From Cyathus striatus (Eukaryota > Basidiomycota > Agaricomycetes > Agaricales > Nidulariaceae), in contig JAOVFP010000014.1 of assembly GCA_025738555.1 (NCBI GenBank), positions 2,728,001-2,792,000 on the forward strand: 64,000 bases of DNA, read 5' to 3'. This document shows positions 49,200-61,319 of this stretch, in pieces (the first letter of the stretch is position 1; the number at the start of each line of letters is the position of its first letter). Below the pieces are notes generated by a model. The model worked only from the letters and a program-made list of their open reading frames with translations. It was not told the DNA's origin and searched no databases. A program made the translations under genes and the position numbers.

Positions 49200-49669
49200 T
49201 TTCTCACGTTAGGCACTGTCCGCCGCATGCTCTTCGCTTACGGTGACTGCCATCCTCTGCTTGTCGACGTCGTCGACACCGTCCTAGTCTCCCACCAACA
49301 AACACGCTCTAACTATAGGCAATCGATATCTCATTTTGTCACATCTACCACCTTCATCACCACATTGCAATTACCGGCCCACTCGCTATGTTTAGATTCT
49401 TCTCATGTCTTATGAAAATCAGCCCTTCTACTCCCAGCTTGTTGGGAACGATCGGGTGGATGGTAAGCAGAACTTTTGGTTAATGAGGTCATTGATTGTC
49501 TGAGCTCAGCTGCAGTGAGAATGTCGATTACCGGTCGGTACCCAGCTAATACCCTCACTACTCACTGTCACTGAGGTCTTGAGGTTAACCTGCACATCAT
49601 AAACATCTTTTGGAACTGTAGTGCCCTTTCGAGAGCTCATTATCATTGTTGACTACACTGCCACAAACG

Positions 49670-50703
49670 TATGGAAAGCCTAATGACCACGCTCAAACAC
49701 ATCAAATATAATTGAGCTCCAGTGTCTGGCACCACAGCTTTTCGGTTAGATATTATAATATCGGTTTCAGAATTTCACTTAAGTGAGACTGAGCACTTAC
49801 TAACTGAAGCATGGTCGTCTGGTAACTATGTATTCTTAAGTAATTATTTAATTTGTTACAGTGAAATAGAATAATATGTCTATATGAGCTTGGATGCAAG
49901 TATTTGTGTACTAGATGAACTGATGATGCAAGTGATACTACACGGCACTCATATTAAGTAAACCGAATTTCAGCCATTTTGCCGTTAAATCCAATTTCAT
50001 TCAAGTGTAATGTTAAGCACCACTGAACTTTTGTTTAAGCTCTTCTTTTATCATTCTATGCTACTGTTTTATATTTTTCACTGAATAAGAATTATGAAAG
50101 GGTCGTTGAGATGTTTTAGAGATGTTATCTCTTGGTTATCTCAAGTATAAAATACACTCATCCAAGTTGTAAGAAGATTATTAGAGTCTGCTACTTCTAG
50201 AGTCAGAGTGGAGTAAGCAAATGATAAGTAGTAGGTGGTGAAGCATATAGCACTGTTGTACATGTCAGGATTATGGAGTAAGAAAGCAAGATAGACATAG
50301 TACGTATGAAATAATTACCTGGTTGTCAATCGTGTATGTATGTTAAAGGTGGCTTACTAAAGTGAATTTGTAGTCAGATCAGGTGTGTGGGTTCACTTAA
50401 TATGAGTGCTACATAGTATCGCTTATATAGTCTGCCGATGGCTCATCTAGTCTACATTGCACAAATACTTATATTGGAGCTCATAGAGGTATATTATTTT
50501 ATCTTAACAAACTAAATAATTACATGAGCACACATTGTAGTTACCAGATGACCATGCTTCAGTTAATAAGCACTCTGTCTCACTTAAGTGAAATTCTGAA
50601 ACCGATATTATATAATATAATATCTAACCGAGAAGCCGTGGTGCCAGACACCAGAGCTCAATTATATTTGATGTGTTTGAGTGTGGTCATTAGACTTTCC
50701 ATA
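49670..50703. mobile_element. TIR element with about 160-base arms
   Basis: The left arm (49670-49828) and right arm (about 50536-50703) are reverse complements starting TATGGAAAG(C/T)CTAATGACCA. It splits repeat R between CACAAACG and CAAACACTGGGAC. Copy 3 (near 38500) is continuous there, and CAAAC(G/A) is duplicated. The interior is AT-rich and non-coding. Confidence 0.75.
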
Positions 50704-53573
50704 CAAACACTGGGACAGGTGGTGCGATGGTATGTGACATGCCTTTTCCCTTTGAGCATTTACATCAACATACATAACCATGTTAATAGATATTGCTACT
50801 CCCCATCACCAATATGGCTTCCATACCTTAGAGCAAATCTACCACCAGCTTCCATCCCCCCTTTTAGTATCCCATGCTTCACATCTCGTTCTCAGCCACA
50901 AAGCTAACCAAAGGTGCTTCCCCACCCACGCCTTACCCCAGAGTTTCTTTTATGCCAGGGAGGATCCTAATGATGAGTAGGTGATGTTTTAAGAGGATAT
51001 CGGGACAGGGATGGCATGGTGGATGCGGTGAACGTACAGGATGAATCAGATGAAGACCTTGAAGAATGAGGTGCAAATGGGGTCCTACCTCAGCACCTCT
51101 CCTTCACACTCTACTCCCCTCCCCTGACAGAGCATCCATTTCCAAACCAGCTATCACCATCCAACTATTTGCACTCCACACTCAAAGTTGTTTCCTCACC
51201 CACGCCCAAGCCCAGTGTTGCTACTGTGCTGTTGAGGATATCGATGGGGGAGTACGTTATAGTTGAGGAGGAAGAAGGAATAAAGAGCACATAGTTGATG
51301 AGGCGAATGAGGGGGACGTGGTCATCAGGACGAAGTAGAGTGTGATGGATGTGAAGGTCATTCCTCTCCTAGCAGCTGTCATTCTGCGCCCTCTTCGGTC
51401 CACCATCCCACTGACCCCCTTTCCCATCACTCACTCACACATCATTGGTCATTGCAATGCTATTTGATGATCTCCCACTTCAACCATGTCTTGCTGCTAT
51501 ACGGTTACACATTGATATCGCACCTGCCAGTATAATACTGGTCGAACTTGAGCGGTCTCAGTGGTTTCTTACCACCCTACCTTCCTGTAACTCTTACCGC
51601 TTGTAATTACTCATTGGTATCGATACAGCCACTGTGATGCTGTTCAGACTTGAAGGGTCCTCACCCCTGAAGGAGTGAAGGGGTTGTCCATCCATGAAGG
51701 GGGTTTGAAGTTGTTGAAGAGGTTATTGGTAATGAGTTCGATGCTGGATGATGTCATAGTGGGGAAGAACATGTGGGATGAGGCGGAATTGAAATCGCAC
51801 CTCTTGAAAGATCCGTCGCCTGATACTCTCCCACCTCTGCCACCCCTCCATTTCCCCCTCATTAAGTGCTGGTGTACCATCGGCCATTACAAAGCACCTC
51901 GAAGACAACATCTGACCTATGGCAGGTCTTAATGCCATACGTAGGTCTGCCGATGTCGTGAGAAGCACGTGGGGGATGAGGTTTGAGGGGGTTGTGATAG
52001 GTGAAGGATACATGGGGGATGGGGGTTATTTAGGCTGACGAACACATGGGGGATGAGGAGGATGTGGCCCATAAGATGGAAATCGGGAATGAGGAAGACA
52101 TGAAGAAGGAGTGGAATGTGGGGCTTGGGCACTGTCTTTTCCATGTCGAAGTCAGCATTTCATATACACCAGCGAGAATCCTTATGTGGCAAGGAAAACA
52201 TGGGGGATGATGCAGATGTAGGGATGAGGGCAAGATGAGGATGGCGTGTGTGATGTAATGAATGGTGTACTGAACACAAGGTGATATCCCCAGTAGTTCT
52301 ATTCACCCACTACACTTTTGCCTCCTCCATCTCGCCATCCATCCCTCTCATTACCCGCTCGTGTCTCGTTAGCCGTTGCAATGCTACTTCATGACATGTC
52401 CTCGACCATGGGTCCTGTCCCGTTGTCAGCCGTTATATCACTTGAAGATCTCTTCCATTCCAAGCGAAGCTTCAACTACGTCTTGCTGCTACATGGAGTC
52501 CAGTGGGCTGATGAAGGGGACATTGTCATTAATGAACGAGTATAGCTGGGAATGGGGTGGAAGCTGATGCTTGGCAGTCTGCTGTATGTGGACACCAGCA
52601 GCTCTCACATCCACTCTCTTGCTGTCCTTCTTGTTACTGACTGGTATCTGGGACACATGGCCCTAGCAACTTTCCTTCATCTGCCAATGTCGTTTCTCCA
52701 CCATCCTTTCATCTCATCACAAATACTGCTTGAATAGGTCTCATGTCCCTCACCAAATCTCAACTTCCAGGAGCTTGAGAAGGAGGGACGATTTGCACCT
52801 ACTCGTGTCTCATCAGTCATCATCATGCTAATCAAAGGTAGCTCCTGGTCTATATCAAACCCTAACTATGCGCTGTTTCTGATCGAAGTTCAGGGGGTCA
52901 CAAAGGAGGTACTTCTAGTCAGTGATGGGGGTGTTTTTGCTCAGGAAGAGCATATCGTTTCTACAGAGGACTGGGATGCAGGACATGATGGGAATGAAGG
53001 GGGTGAACATACCATCTATTGCTTGCAGCCACCCTTCGCTTGCTGTTATTGCCCCTCCACCTTCCTTCCTCACCCCCAGGTGTCTCGATTGCTGTTGCAA
53101 CGCTAATGCAGGACCTCATTCACACCAACATTGCATCAATATTACTGAGAATCTGAGATATCAAGAAGTTAAAGAAGTTTATCTGAGAGATGGGGGCCAA
53201 GGAACTCTGGAGAAAGACGAAACCACTTCTACAGCAGAATGTGCTGCAGAGTGATGCGGGAGATGAGGAAGTGGAGACGAGGATATCGAAGTGACTACAG
53301 GGTATGACGAGGGGTGAGGAGAGTATTGGGATGCTGGTGAAGAGGGGGAGACTCAGAGGTGTTTTGGAACGTACATGATGCTGACCTTGCTAACCACACC
53401 AGCGCTAAATATTCAATTACACCATAGGTGATCATGAAGGATAGGTAGTTTGGGTAGTTCATCGATGATGGGGATAATTAGTGATGTGGGTTCGATGTAT
53501 GGTGTGCTAAAGACTGATGGTATGCTGGAGGGTATCATCCTTGCGAGCCAGTCTATAGACACATAACAACTAT
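50704..53573 (+). repeat. Dispersed repeat R, copy 4, right part
   Basis: Continues the R order after the TIR element. 50920-51900 follows copy 3 closely, and 53180-53570 follows the end of copy 1, including AGTTCATCGATGATGGGGAT. It joins directly to the NB-ARC/TPR pseudogene, whose 5' half is missing. Confidence 0.65.
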
Positions 53574-55640
53574 ACATGGGAAATTTCAATTCAAAAGATA
53601 TTGGAAATATCTAACAGTACACAAGATAAAGTTGTTGGATTGGCAAGGTTGACAGCCTTGACTGGGTTATGGGGGTGTATAATATTGGAGTGCCCCTGCC
53701 ATGGTGATGAGCCTGGTAGCCCACTCAACTGGTTAAGTACCTGTTCTTGCTTGTGTATAGGCAAGGGCTGGTAGCTCAGTTGGAAGAGCACCTAGTCATG
53801 AGTATGGGTGGTCACAAGTTCAATCCCTGTCCAGTCCAATAGTTTTAACAAAAGTGACAGCAGCTGCAGCACAATATGCCATGACTTTACTCAATATATT
53901 CACATTTATGCATTATGGGAATATATCTCAATCAATATTTGAAAGAGCTGTCAAATATTACCCTGAAAACACAAAATATTTTTCAAATGATATATTACCT
54001 ACATATCTACCCACTATGAAGAGTTTTTTTAATAATATGGTTGAGCATGGAGACTGGAATCACTGGTTATTTAATGAAAGTATTGGATTGCTGTTGTCAT
54101 TCTCCTTCATACAGAAAACTACAATAAAGTCAACATACAACATGCACCCATTGGTGCAGTCCTGTTGTGAAGATAGATTATCATTGACAGAAAAACAAAT
54201 GTGGATGTTTAATACTACAGGATTGATTCTAAGCTCAGTTTCTCTAAAAAACACTGCCGAGGAATACATATACCAGAGCTCCATCCTTCATCATTTTCTT
54301 CAAAATCAACAAAAATACAGATGTTGTTATCCTATAATATATTATGATGATATATTTAAAATATCAGCAGAGGTTCTAAAAAATTGTGGAAAGTACAATG
54401 TTGAACAGACATATAGATTAAGGATTATACAGTCTTATTTGGAAGAACTAGTAACAGATAATGAAGCAATATCTAGTAGTCTAAATGGGCTGGAGGCTAA
54501 ATACTTGGAGAAAAATGAGTATAAACAATTAGAAGCCTTTAATAAATTGAATAATACACTGTCTATGGTGAAACATCTTGCAAGCACATACTGGAACCAA
54601 GGAAAATGGACAGATGCAGAGCAGCTGCAGATTAAGATTCTGGAAATGAGGACCAGAATTCTTGGTCAAGAGAATTCTGATGCACTCACAAGCATGGCAT
54701 ATCTGGCAAACACATACTGGAGGCAAGGGAAATGGATGGATGCCGAGCAGCTGCAGATTAAGGCACTGGAAATGAGGACCAGTATTCTTGGTCAAGATCA
54801 TCCTGATACACTATCAAGCATGGGAAATCTGGCAAGCACATACTGGAGTCAAGGGAAATGGACAGATGCAGAGCAGCTGCAGATTAAGGCACTGGAGATG
54901 AGAACCAAAATTCTTGGTCAAGCTCATCCTGATGCACTCTCAAGCATGGGAAACCTGGCAAGCACATATTGGAAGCAAGGGAAATGGATGGATGCAGAAC
55001 AGCTGGAGATTAAGGTACTGGAGATGAGGACCAGAATTCTTGGTCAAGATCATCCTGATACAATTATTACCATGGGAAACCTGGCAAGGACATACTGGAG
55101 GCAAGGGAAATGGACAGATGCAGAGCAGCTTCAGGTTAGGGCACTGGAGATGAGCACCAGAATTTGTGGTCAAGATCATCCTGATACACTCTCAAGCATG
55201 GGAAATCTAGCAAGAACTTACTGGAGGCAAGGGAAATGGACAGATGCAGAGCAGATTCAGGTTAAGGCACTGGAGATGAGCACCAGAATTTGTGGTCAAG
55301 ATCATCCTCATACACTTACAGCCATGGGAAATCTGGCAATCACATACTGGAGCCAAGAGAAATGGACAGATACAGAGTAATTGCACATTAAGGTGCTGGA
55401 GATGAGGACCAGAATTCTTGATCAAGATCATCCTGATACACTCTCAAGCATGGGAAATGTAGCAATCGCATATGGAGAGCAAGGGAAATGGATGGATGCA
55501 GAGCTACTGCAAATTAAGGTACTGGAGATGAGGACCAGAATTCTTGGCCAAGATCATCCTGATACACTCTCAAGCATGGGAAATTTGGCAATCACATACA
55601 GGAGGCAAAGGAAATGAATGGATGCAGAGCAGCTATAGAT
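53574..55640 (+). pseudogene. NB-ARC/TPR pseudogene lacking its P-loop half
   Basis: Starts abruptly at the equivalent of codon about 263 of the 10624-12844 gene (GGGAAATTTCAATTCA shared), so VGRE, P-loop and Walker B are absent. A SINE interrupts it at 53633. A long frame then runs 53854-55380 through the helical middle and TPRs. About nine 126-base units lie between 54583 and 55640, against four in the intact paralogue, with very similar sequence (GKWTDAEQLQIK, LGQDHPDTLSSMGNLA). TAA at 55378 replaces CAG of the repeat. Later units carry TGA for TGG and TAG for CAG. Not a working STAND protein; a transcript of the TPR part alone is conceivable. Confidence 0.8.
53633..53855 (+). mobile_element. 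tRNA-derived SINE
   Basis: A 218-base insert in the pseudogene, flanked by the 5-base direct repeat AAAGT (53628-53632 and 53851-53855; the second copy is included in the span). The right half carries an A box TAGCTCAGTTGG (53772-53783) and a B box AGTTCAATCCC (53817-53827), as in tRNA genes. A second, weaker A-box-like stretch (TGGTAGCCCACTCAACTGG) upstream suggests a dimeric head. The intact paralogue at about 11565-11585 is the empty site. Confidence 0.75.
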
Positions 55641-57420
55641 TAAGGAACTAGTAAATTTACAAGGCTATTTTTTTGAATATTATAAGTATTTTGCAACAGT
55701 TATATCAAGTAGAGGGTCAGCCCAATAGTACAATAGTTGAGGTGAGTCCTGAGCTGCCAACTAAAGTATTCCATCCAAATATACTACTAAGAGAAGAGTT
55801 CAAAGGCTGGAGTTAAGTCCTGTACTGCTAGTCAAGATGTCATGATATGAATTTAAGGATCCTACACCACTTTACCATATTTAGGCTATAAAGTTTTGAT
55901 CCTGGCAGCTGTCGTTCACATGCTGCACTCTAACATCTGCCATACTGTGACTCCTCCCTCTTTATGCCCATTACAACACTACTCAACAGCCCATGTCTGG
56001 CTGCTATACACTCATTGTTATTCAATACCTTGCAAGCCCAACAAGAGTCTTTAATTTTGCTTTAATTCCCACTACCTTTTAAGGTAGTTGGGTTATAGGG
56101 ACGTCTGGATTTCCCTATAAGGTGATTTACAGGTTCATGAACAGGATCTCAATCTGATTGGCTGGAGCCTTGTGACAGTCTTGTGACTGCTGACAAATTT
56201 CACTCATCTCAGATCTTTTTGCCCCTGTCACCATCTTCTCATTTTCATCTGCCAGAACAAGCCCTCCCCCTCCTCATCCCCCTCCTCCTCATCTACCCCT
56301 CATCGACCCTCACACCAATGGACCCCCTCATCCTCCAAACATCCCTATCAACACATATCCTTCCACCCATCCTCCTGCTCCTCTCACCAATCACCATCTT
56401 TGACATCTCAGGTGACATAAGCATCACAGACATCCTGACATACTTTTACTTGGGTGGAATGATACTAGCATGCTTGCAATGATGGGAAGAAGCAGAAGAT
56501 ATGATGGAATATGTTATTTTGGTGCTTAGATATCTGAGTGCAATACAGTTAGAAGCTTAGAGGGAAGGTGTGTTTCCTCCTTCTTCCCCTTTTCTCTTTT
56601 CTACACTATGCTCACTATGTTCACAGCCAAATCCCCTCCCAAACCAACCCACCCTTTGCTTTCTCACCAGGAAAGCTCCATGCTACCTCAATATTCAATG
56701 CTCAGCACCACCACCCCACACAGACTGCTGTTGTCGACGTAACGTTGGAATCACCCAGCCCACTGCCACATCACATGCTTTGACGACACCAGCATCCTCC
56801 CAAAGCTATCAACGTCATGACAGGACACCACCTCAACAACAGCAACAGAGCATCGGCGATGCCTGAATATTCAATGTTCAACATTCCAACCCTCAGTGAT
56901 ATGCTCTCACCTCGATCGGCCCCACCTCAACATCGCTCTCCTCAAGAAGCCGTGGTCTCTCAATGCATATGGAGCTACGTACGCCCCCTCTCTCTCAGTC
57001 AGCCCCATCCTTACCTGCTATGTCATGTCCCCCTCAGCATTGTCTAATGTTTGTACATAGATGCCAACGTCGCCTCGCCAAGCCCCGTCCTCTCTCCTCG
57101 CCTGCATTGTAACAACAACAGACCAAGCTGGCAAATAGAGTGTTGACATCATGACGTCAAGCACCACAAACCTATGAGCCATAAAACGTTGAACCACACC
57201 CTTTGATATCGTCTTGCATGGCACTAGGATGAACTCATAGCATATTAATGTAGTATATTATGTGCCTCTCGTGTTTAATCGCTTATTAATTCAAAGTTCT
57301 TATTCATCGATTTATCATGCTAAATGTCTGTTAAATAAGGCGGTAGTGGGCCCTGCTGCTTGCCGTCCCTATTCCTTTATTATATACTGACATACAAGTT
57401 GGAATTGTAAATACTATTAT
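55641..57420. other. Intergenic region
   Basis: Pyrimidine-rich stretches give overlapping Pro/Ser-rich frames (56183-56482, 56570-56866, 56817-57047) without splice or family support. Nothing recognised. Confidence 0.5.
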
Positions 57421-58675
57421 TCATTCCACTTCCTTATTACTGTCTTGATAAACAACTTCAGCATCTTCTTTCGCAACAGGCATTTCTTTGGCAATAAGAG
57501 GAATAGCAGAAACAGGATCTCCATTTCCTTCTAACTTCTCATTGTCTGAAATTGGCAGCGGAACTTCATTTGGAGGAAGAGTATGCACAAGAGGCACTAG
57601 AGAGTTGGATTGTGGGTGTTCTGTGGTCCTGGGTCCCGGGTCCCTTGGGAAATAAATGCACTTCATATTCATTAAATCATCCCGAATTGTCGATATCTCT
57701 GGTCTACCATCAGGATCTGGGTCAAATATACACCTAAGAAGTAATGCCATATCGTATGAAACAGGAAAGAATTCCTCATTACAGATGTAGTACATCTCTG
57801 TTTCACGTTTAGAGATGTAATCGGCATAGTATTCATCTTGTACTGTCAACCAAGGATACCAGCTAAAACATGAGATCATGTCCATTAATATGACTCCTAA
57901 GGACCAAATGTCTGTGGCTGGTCTGAATAGTTCTCCATTATCGAAACGTTCTATATTGGAGTAGGTATTGAGAAACACAACATTACTGGTATTATGAGGT
58001 ACTCATACCTGGAGCCATGTATTGAGCGGTTCCACAGCGGGATTTGGACTGCTCGTCAATTGCGATACCGAAATCAATAATTTTTACTGTATTGTTTTCT
58101 GTAAGGATAATATTTTTTGACGTAAGATCGCAGTGGATGATTTTTTTAGAATGGATGTGCTCAACACCATCCAATATTTGGCCAAAGATATGCCTAATAT
58201 TGGCATCGCTACAATGAACTTTCTCCTTGCCTAATAGACCTAGGAAGGAGTATAAGGTAGGCCCATTGCAATATTCCATAACAAGATAGGTGCACGACTT
58301 TATTCTTCCGTAATCATGGAACGCAACTATATTCCGATGACTTTGTGCTTTTTCAAGAAGTCTAATCTCGTTCTCTAGTATAGTAGTACGATCGCTAATA
58401 TTGTTAGTACCAGGCTCTAGTTGAAATTTGATGGCATAGAGCCCGTTTCCCTTGGAGTACATCCAAGGCCTTCGCGAACGTGAAAGATAAATAGTTCCGC
58501 AACCTCCCTGACCGATGTATTCTAGTAGTTTGTAATGCCCTAAATGTGATATCCTTTCGCCACAGACAATTGGGAGATTATCACTTGGTGTACGATCGAT
58601 GCTGCTCGATTGAGAATCGGTTGATAATGCACTGGTAGATTTGGAAGGGGAGATGTTGGACTTGACCTGCACCAT
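57421..58675 (-). CDS. Serine/threonine protein kinase
   Basis: Exons 58675-58009 and 57950-57421 give 398 residues. The 58-base intron (GTATGA...ATAG) lies exactly inside the Glu codon of APE, and splicing restores YMAPERFDNG. Kinase landmarks: Gly loop GQGGCG at 55-60; Lys 83 in YAIKF; Glu 103; catalytic HCDLTSKN with Asp 183 and Asn 188; DFG at 201-203; APE at 221-223; DIWSLGVIL; and a final GRPE motif. The catalytic Arg of HRD is Cys, as in DYRK-type kinases. The lobe after APE (WYPWLTVQDEYYADYI, FFPVSYDMALLLRCIFDPD) resembles fungal Ran1/Sks1-like kinases. The N-terminal 45 residues are Ser-rich and the C-terminal 90 are acidic and Pro-rich, probably regulatory. No neighbouring pathway gene. 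Confidence 0.85.
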
Positions 58676-58772
58676 TTTGATGAGATTTAGAATGTAAAGC
58701 GAGGAGAGGTGTAGTGTGAATGTTAGAATTTAGAGTGCAATGGTAATGAGTCTACCGTTGTACTAAACACTA

Positions 58773-58782
58773 CTTATATATG
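58773..58782 (-). promoter_or_regulatory. TATA box of the kinase gene
   Basis: CATATATAAG on the minus strand, about 100 bases before the ATG at 58675. Confidence 0.5.
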
Positions 58783-59199
58783 TCTATTATTTACGAATGA
58801 TTGATCTTAACGTTGTGAAGACTGAAGTACAACATTTTATTGTCCTTTTTATTAACTAAAACATTTTATAGCTGTGGCACAATGCCACCTGACTCCAAAA
58901 ATAAGTCAGCTCTGAACCGCAACAACACTTGCGCCACCCTCCTTGTATCTATTGTCGAACGGAGCTTGAAGATGGATCTTATGTATATAGCTTAGGGTCC
59001 AAGTACCAACGGACCTAGACTGGTACCTAAGCGGTTGAGAAAACAGTCGGAAGACAACCTGACCAACGTCGAAGTAGAAGTACCTGCTCCCCCCTCCCCA
59101 GCTGTGCAATCGATTAAGTACACGCAAAGTACAATGCGCAATGTTCGATTATGTCGCTCAAACGGGTAAGGAACGCAAACCGTAAGCAGTTTTGTCTTT

Positions 59200-61240
59200 C
59201 AATCTAAGATGTAACATACGGTAGGAGCCTGGACTCTGGAGGTACCGGCCGCGTACATAGTTGTGGACAGTTGTGGTCTCACCCGGCGCGTGCTACCGTT
59301 TCTGTTCCTGTTTCTCACGCTCGTCGCTGTTCGTCCGACGTCGCTCTCTGTTCGGTTTGTCTCTCCTCGTGTTTCAACCACAGCGACTGAACCTCCTCGA
59401 GCCAGCCAACCTCCAGCTGCAGGCTGAAATAATGCCTTATAATTCTGAATCTTGTACTTCCATATGCCTGCCGTCGGGTCGGTCTTAGTCCGCTGGCCAC
59501 AGTTACGACGTCGATTTATGAACCACACCAAGCTCATACTACCCTCATTCACTGTAACTGAGGCGAACTTGTACGTCATAAATGTCTCTTGGTAACATGC
59601 AAAGACCTGTTCTTATGCATCATCCTGAGAGCGTCCTCACCGACTTCGCTACCACGAACGCTGGGAGCTTGGGACAGGATGTGCGATAGTACGTGCATTT
59701 GCACCCGAGCATTTACATCAACTTACATTATAATACTAATAGATATTGCTACCCCCGAATCCCCACCCACGATGAGCCTTCCACCCCCTAGCGCCAATTC
59801 ATGACCACCAATTCACGACGAGCTGCTCCCTGCCTCTACAGTCCCACCCCTTGCGTCTCGTCCTCGATCAGAATTCCATCCAAACTTGCTTCCCTGCCAA
59901 CGCCTAGCCCTGGTGTTGCTTTGTGCTACTATTGTGGATCCCGATGCGGAGTATGCGACGTTGGAGGAAGATATCGAGATGACGAATACGTCGGAGACTA
60001 GGCGAACGTAGAGGTTAAGGCCGAAGGAAACCTAGGGGAACGAAGATCCTATCTTAGCTGCTCTCTTTCACACCTTGCACTCACATCCACCACACCGCCT
60101 ACCTTCCTTCTCGTCACACACTCGTATACGTGGGCCGCTGCAATGGTACTCGATCGATGACCCCCAGCATCGACTACATGAAGTCCAGCGGCTCGAGAAG
60201 GAGTGGTTTTTCACCACTCCACTTTCCTGCAACTCTTCGATCGTTACACGCTTGTTTCTGGCACGGCATTCATCATAATGCTGCGAGTAGAAGCCTCTAC
60301 GACATGAATCCTCGGCCAGTGCTCGTTGCGCGAGAGAGTCCAGGGGGGGTGGAAAGATGGGGCACTCTTCAGTTATTGGGGCGATGTTACTGGAATTGGA
60401 GAAGATGCCGCTGCTCTGGAGACTCAGGTGCTGCTGGATGACGTGCGGGAAGCGGAGGATGTGGGGATGAGGGATGAGTCGAACACGAGGTCATCTCTGT
60501 AGCAGTCCTGTCCTTCACCTGCTACGCTCTCACACATCTACCATCCTTTCCTCCTTACACACGGGTTCCGAAGACACCATCGGCAATACGATCCCACGGA
60601 GACCTCTGCGTCGCATATGCACTACTTAGCGAGGATATCGGTGATTGCACGTGAGGCTTCAAAGCTTCATGTATCTCTGCACCTCGAATTTCGCAAACAC
60701 AGCCACGCATGTCGAATATGTACATGAGAATTTTCTCAACGTTATTGGTCAACCGGTTATCTCGCATTTATTACTGCAACAGCGTCAAAAACAGAACGCT
60801 TTGGGTTCGGATTATCAAAGTGGAAACTGTATGCTCCATGTATAATCCGTACTTATTCTTAACGCCATTATGGTGCACCGCTGCTATGGGAATGGGATAG
60901 GGTGTGCATATGGCTCTGTCCATTAAGTTACGTACACAGTTGTGGACAGCTGTGGACTCGCTTCTTATAGGCTAATACAATCATGCCCTCATTCACTGAG
61001 GTCAACTTGCACACCTTAAATGTCTCACGGAGATTACATATGAATATTTCTAACGGTCATGTATCAGCCATATCCCGAGCGGCCCTTCACCGTCGTTTTA
61101 TATGGACACTGCTAGTGCTGTGAGTGTGGTTGATCATTTAACGGATGATAGCCTTCACCGTACCCTCCGAGACTTACATGCACGATAAAGAGGGAACCGA
61201 CGTCTACGTCACACCAAAGTTTCCAGCACCTAAAATTGAC
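59200..61240 (+). repeat. Dispersed repeat R, copy 5
   Basis: CCAACCTCCAGCTGCAGGCTGAAATAAT near 59408 matches 46604. CATCCTGAGAGCGTCCTCACCGACT near 59621 is the diverged counterpart of the copy 1 and 3 start, and ACATCAACTTACATTATAAT follows it. It leads into seven-helix copy 2 just as copy 2 of R leads into seven-helix copy 1. Confidence 0.6.
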
Positions 61241-61319
61241 TTTATATACTAACAGCTATCATTCGCTAGCTACACCTCCACCATGCTTTACCCGATCCAA
61301 ATCATAGTTTATATTGCCA

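Larger units (their letters stand above)
46500..49669 (+). repeat. Dispersed repeat R, copy 4, left part
   Basis: CCAACCTCCAGCTG(G/C)AGGCTGAAATAAT near 46604 recurs at 59407. GGTGAAGCGCTGGGTAA near 47050 recurs at 18584. Later modules match 29200-30700 and 36990-37500. Two MITEs are inserted (47264-47614 and 48815-49199), and a larger TIR element splits it at 49670. Confidence 0.6.

Noticed and set aside
51675..51932. 85-codon frame containing LLKDPSPDTLPPLP
   Set aside because: The peptide is a shared remnant of repeat R, but frames break on both sides in every copy, so it is not called as a gene.
53766..53842. Working tRNA gene
   Set aside because: A and B boxes are present, but it sits in a SINE with flanking duplication and I could not pair a proper cloverleaf.
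56183..57047. Pro/Ser-rich overlapping frames as a secreted protein gene
   Set aside because: Pyrimidine-rich DNA gives open frames in several phases; no signal peptide or intron pattern is convincing.
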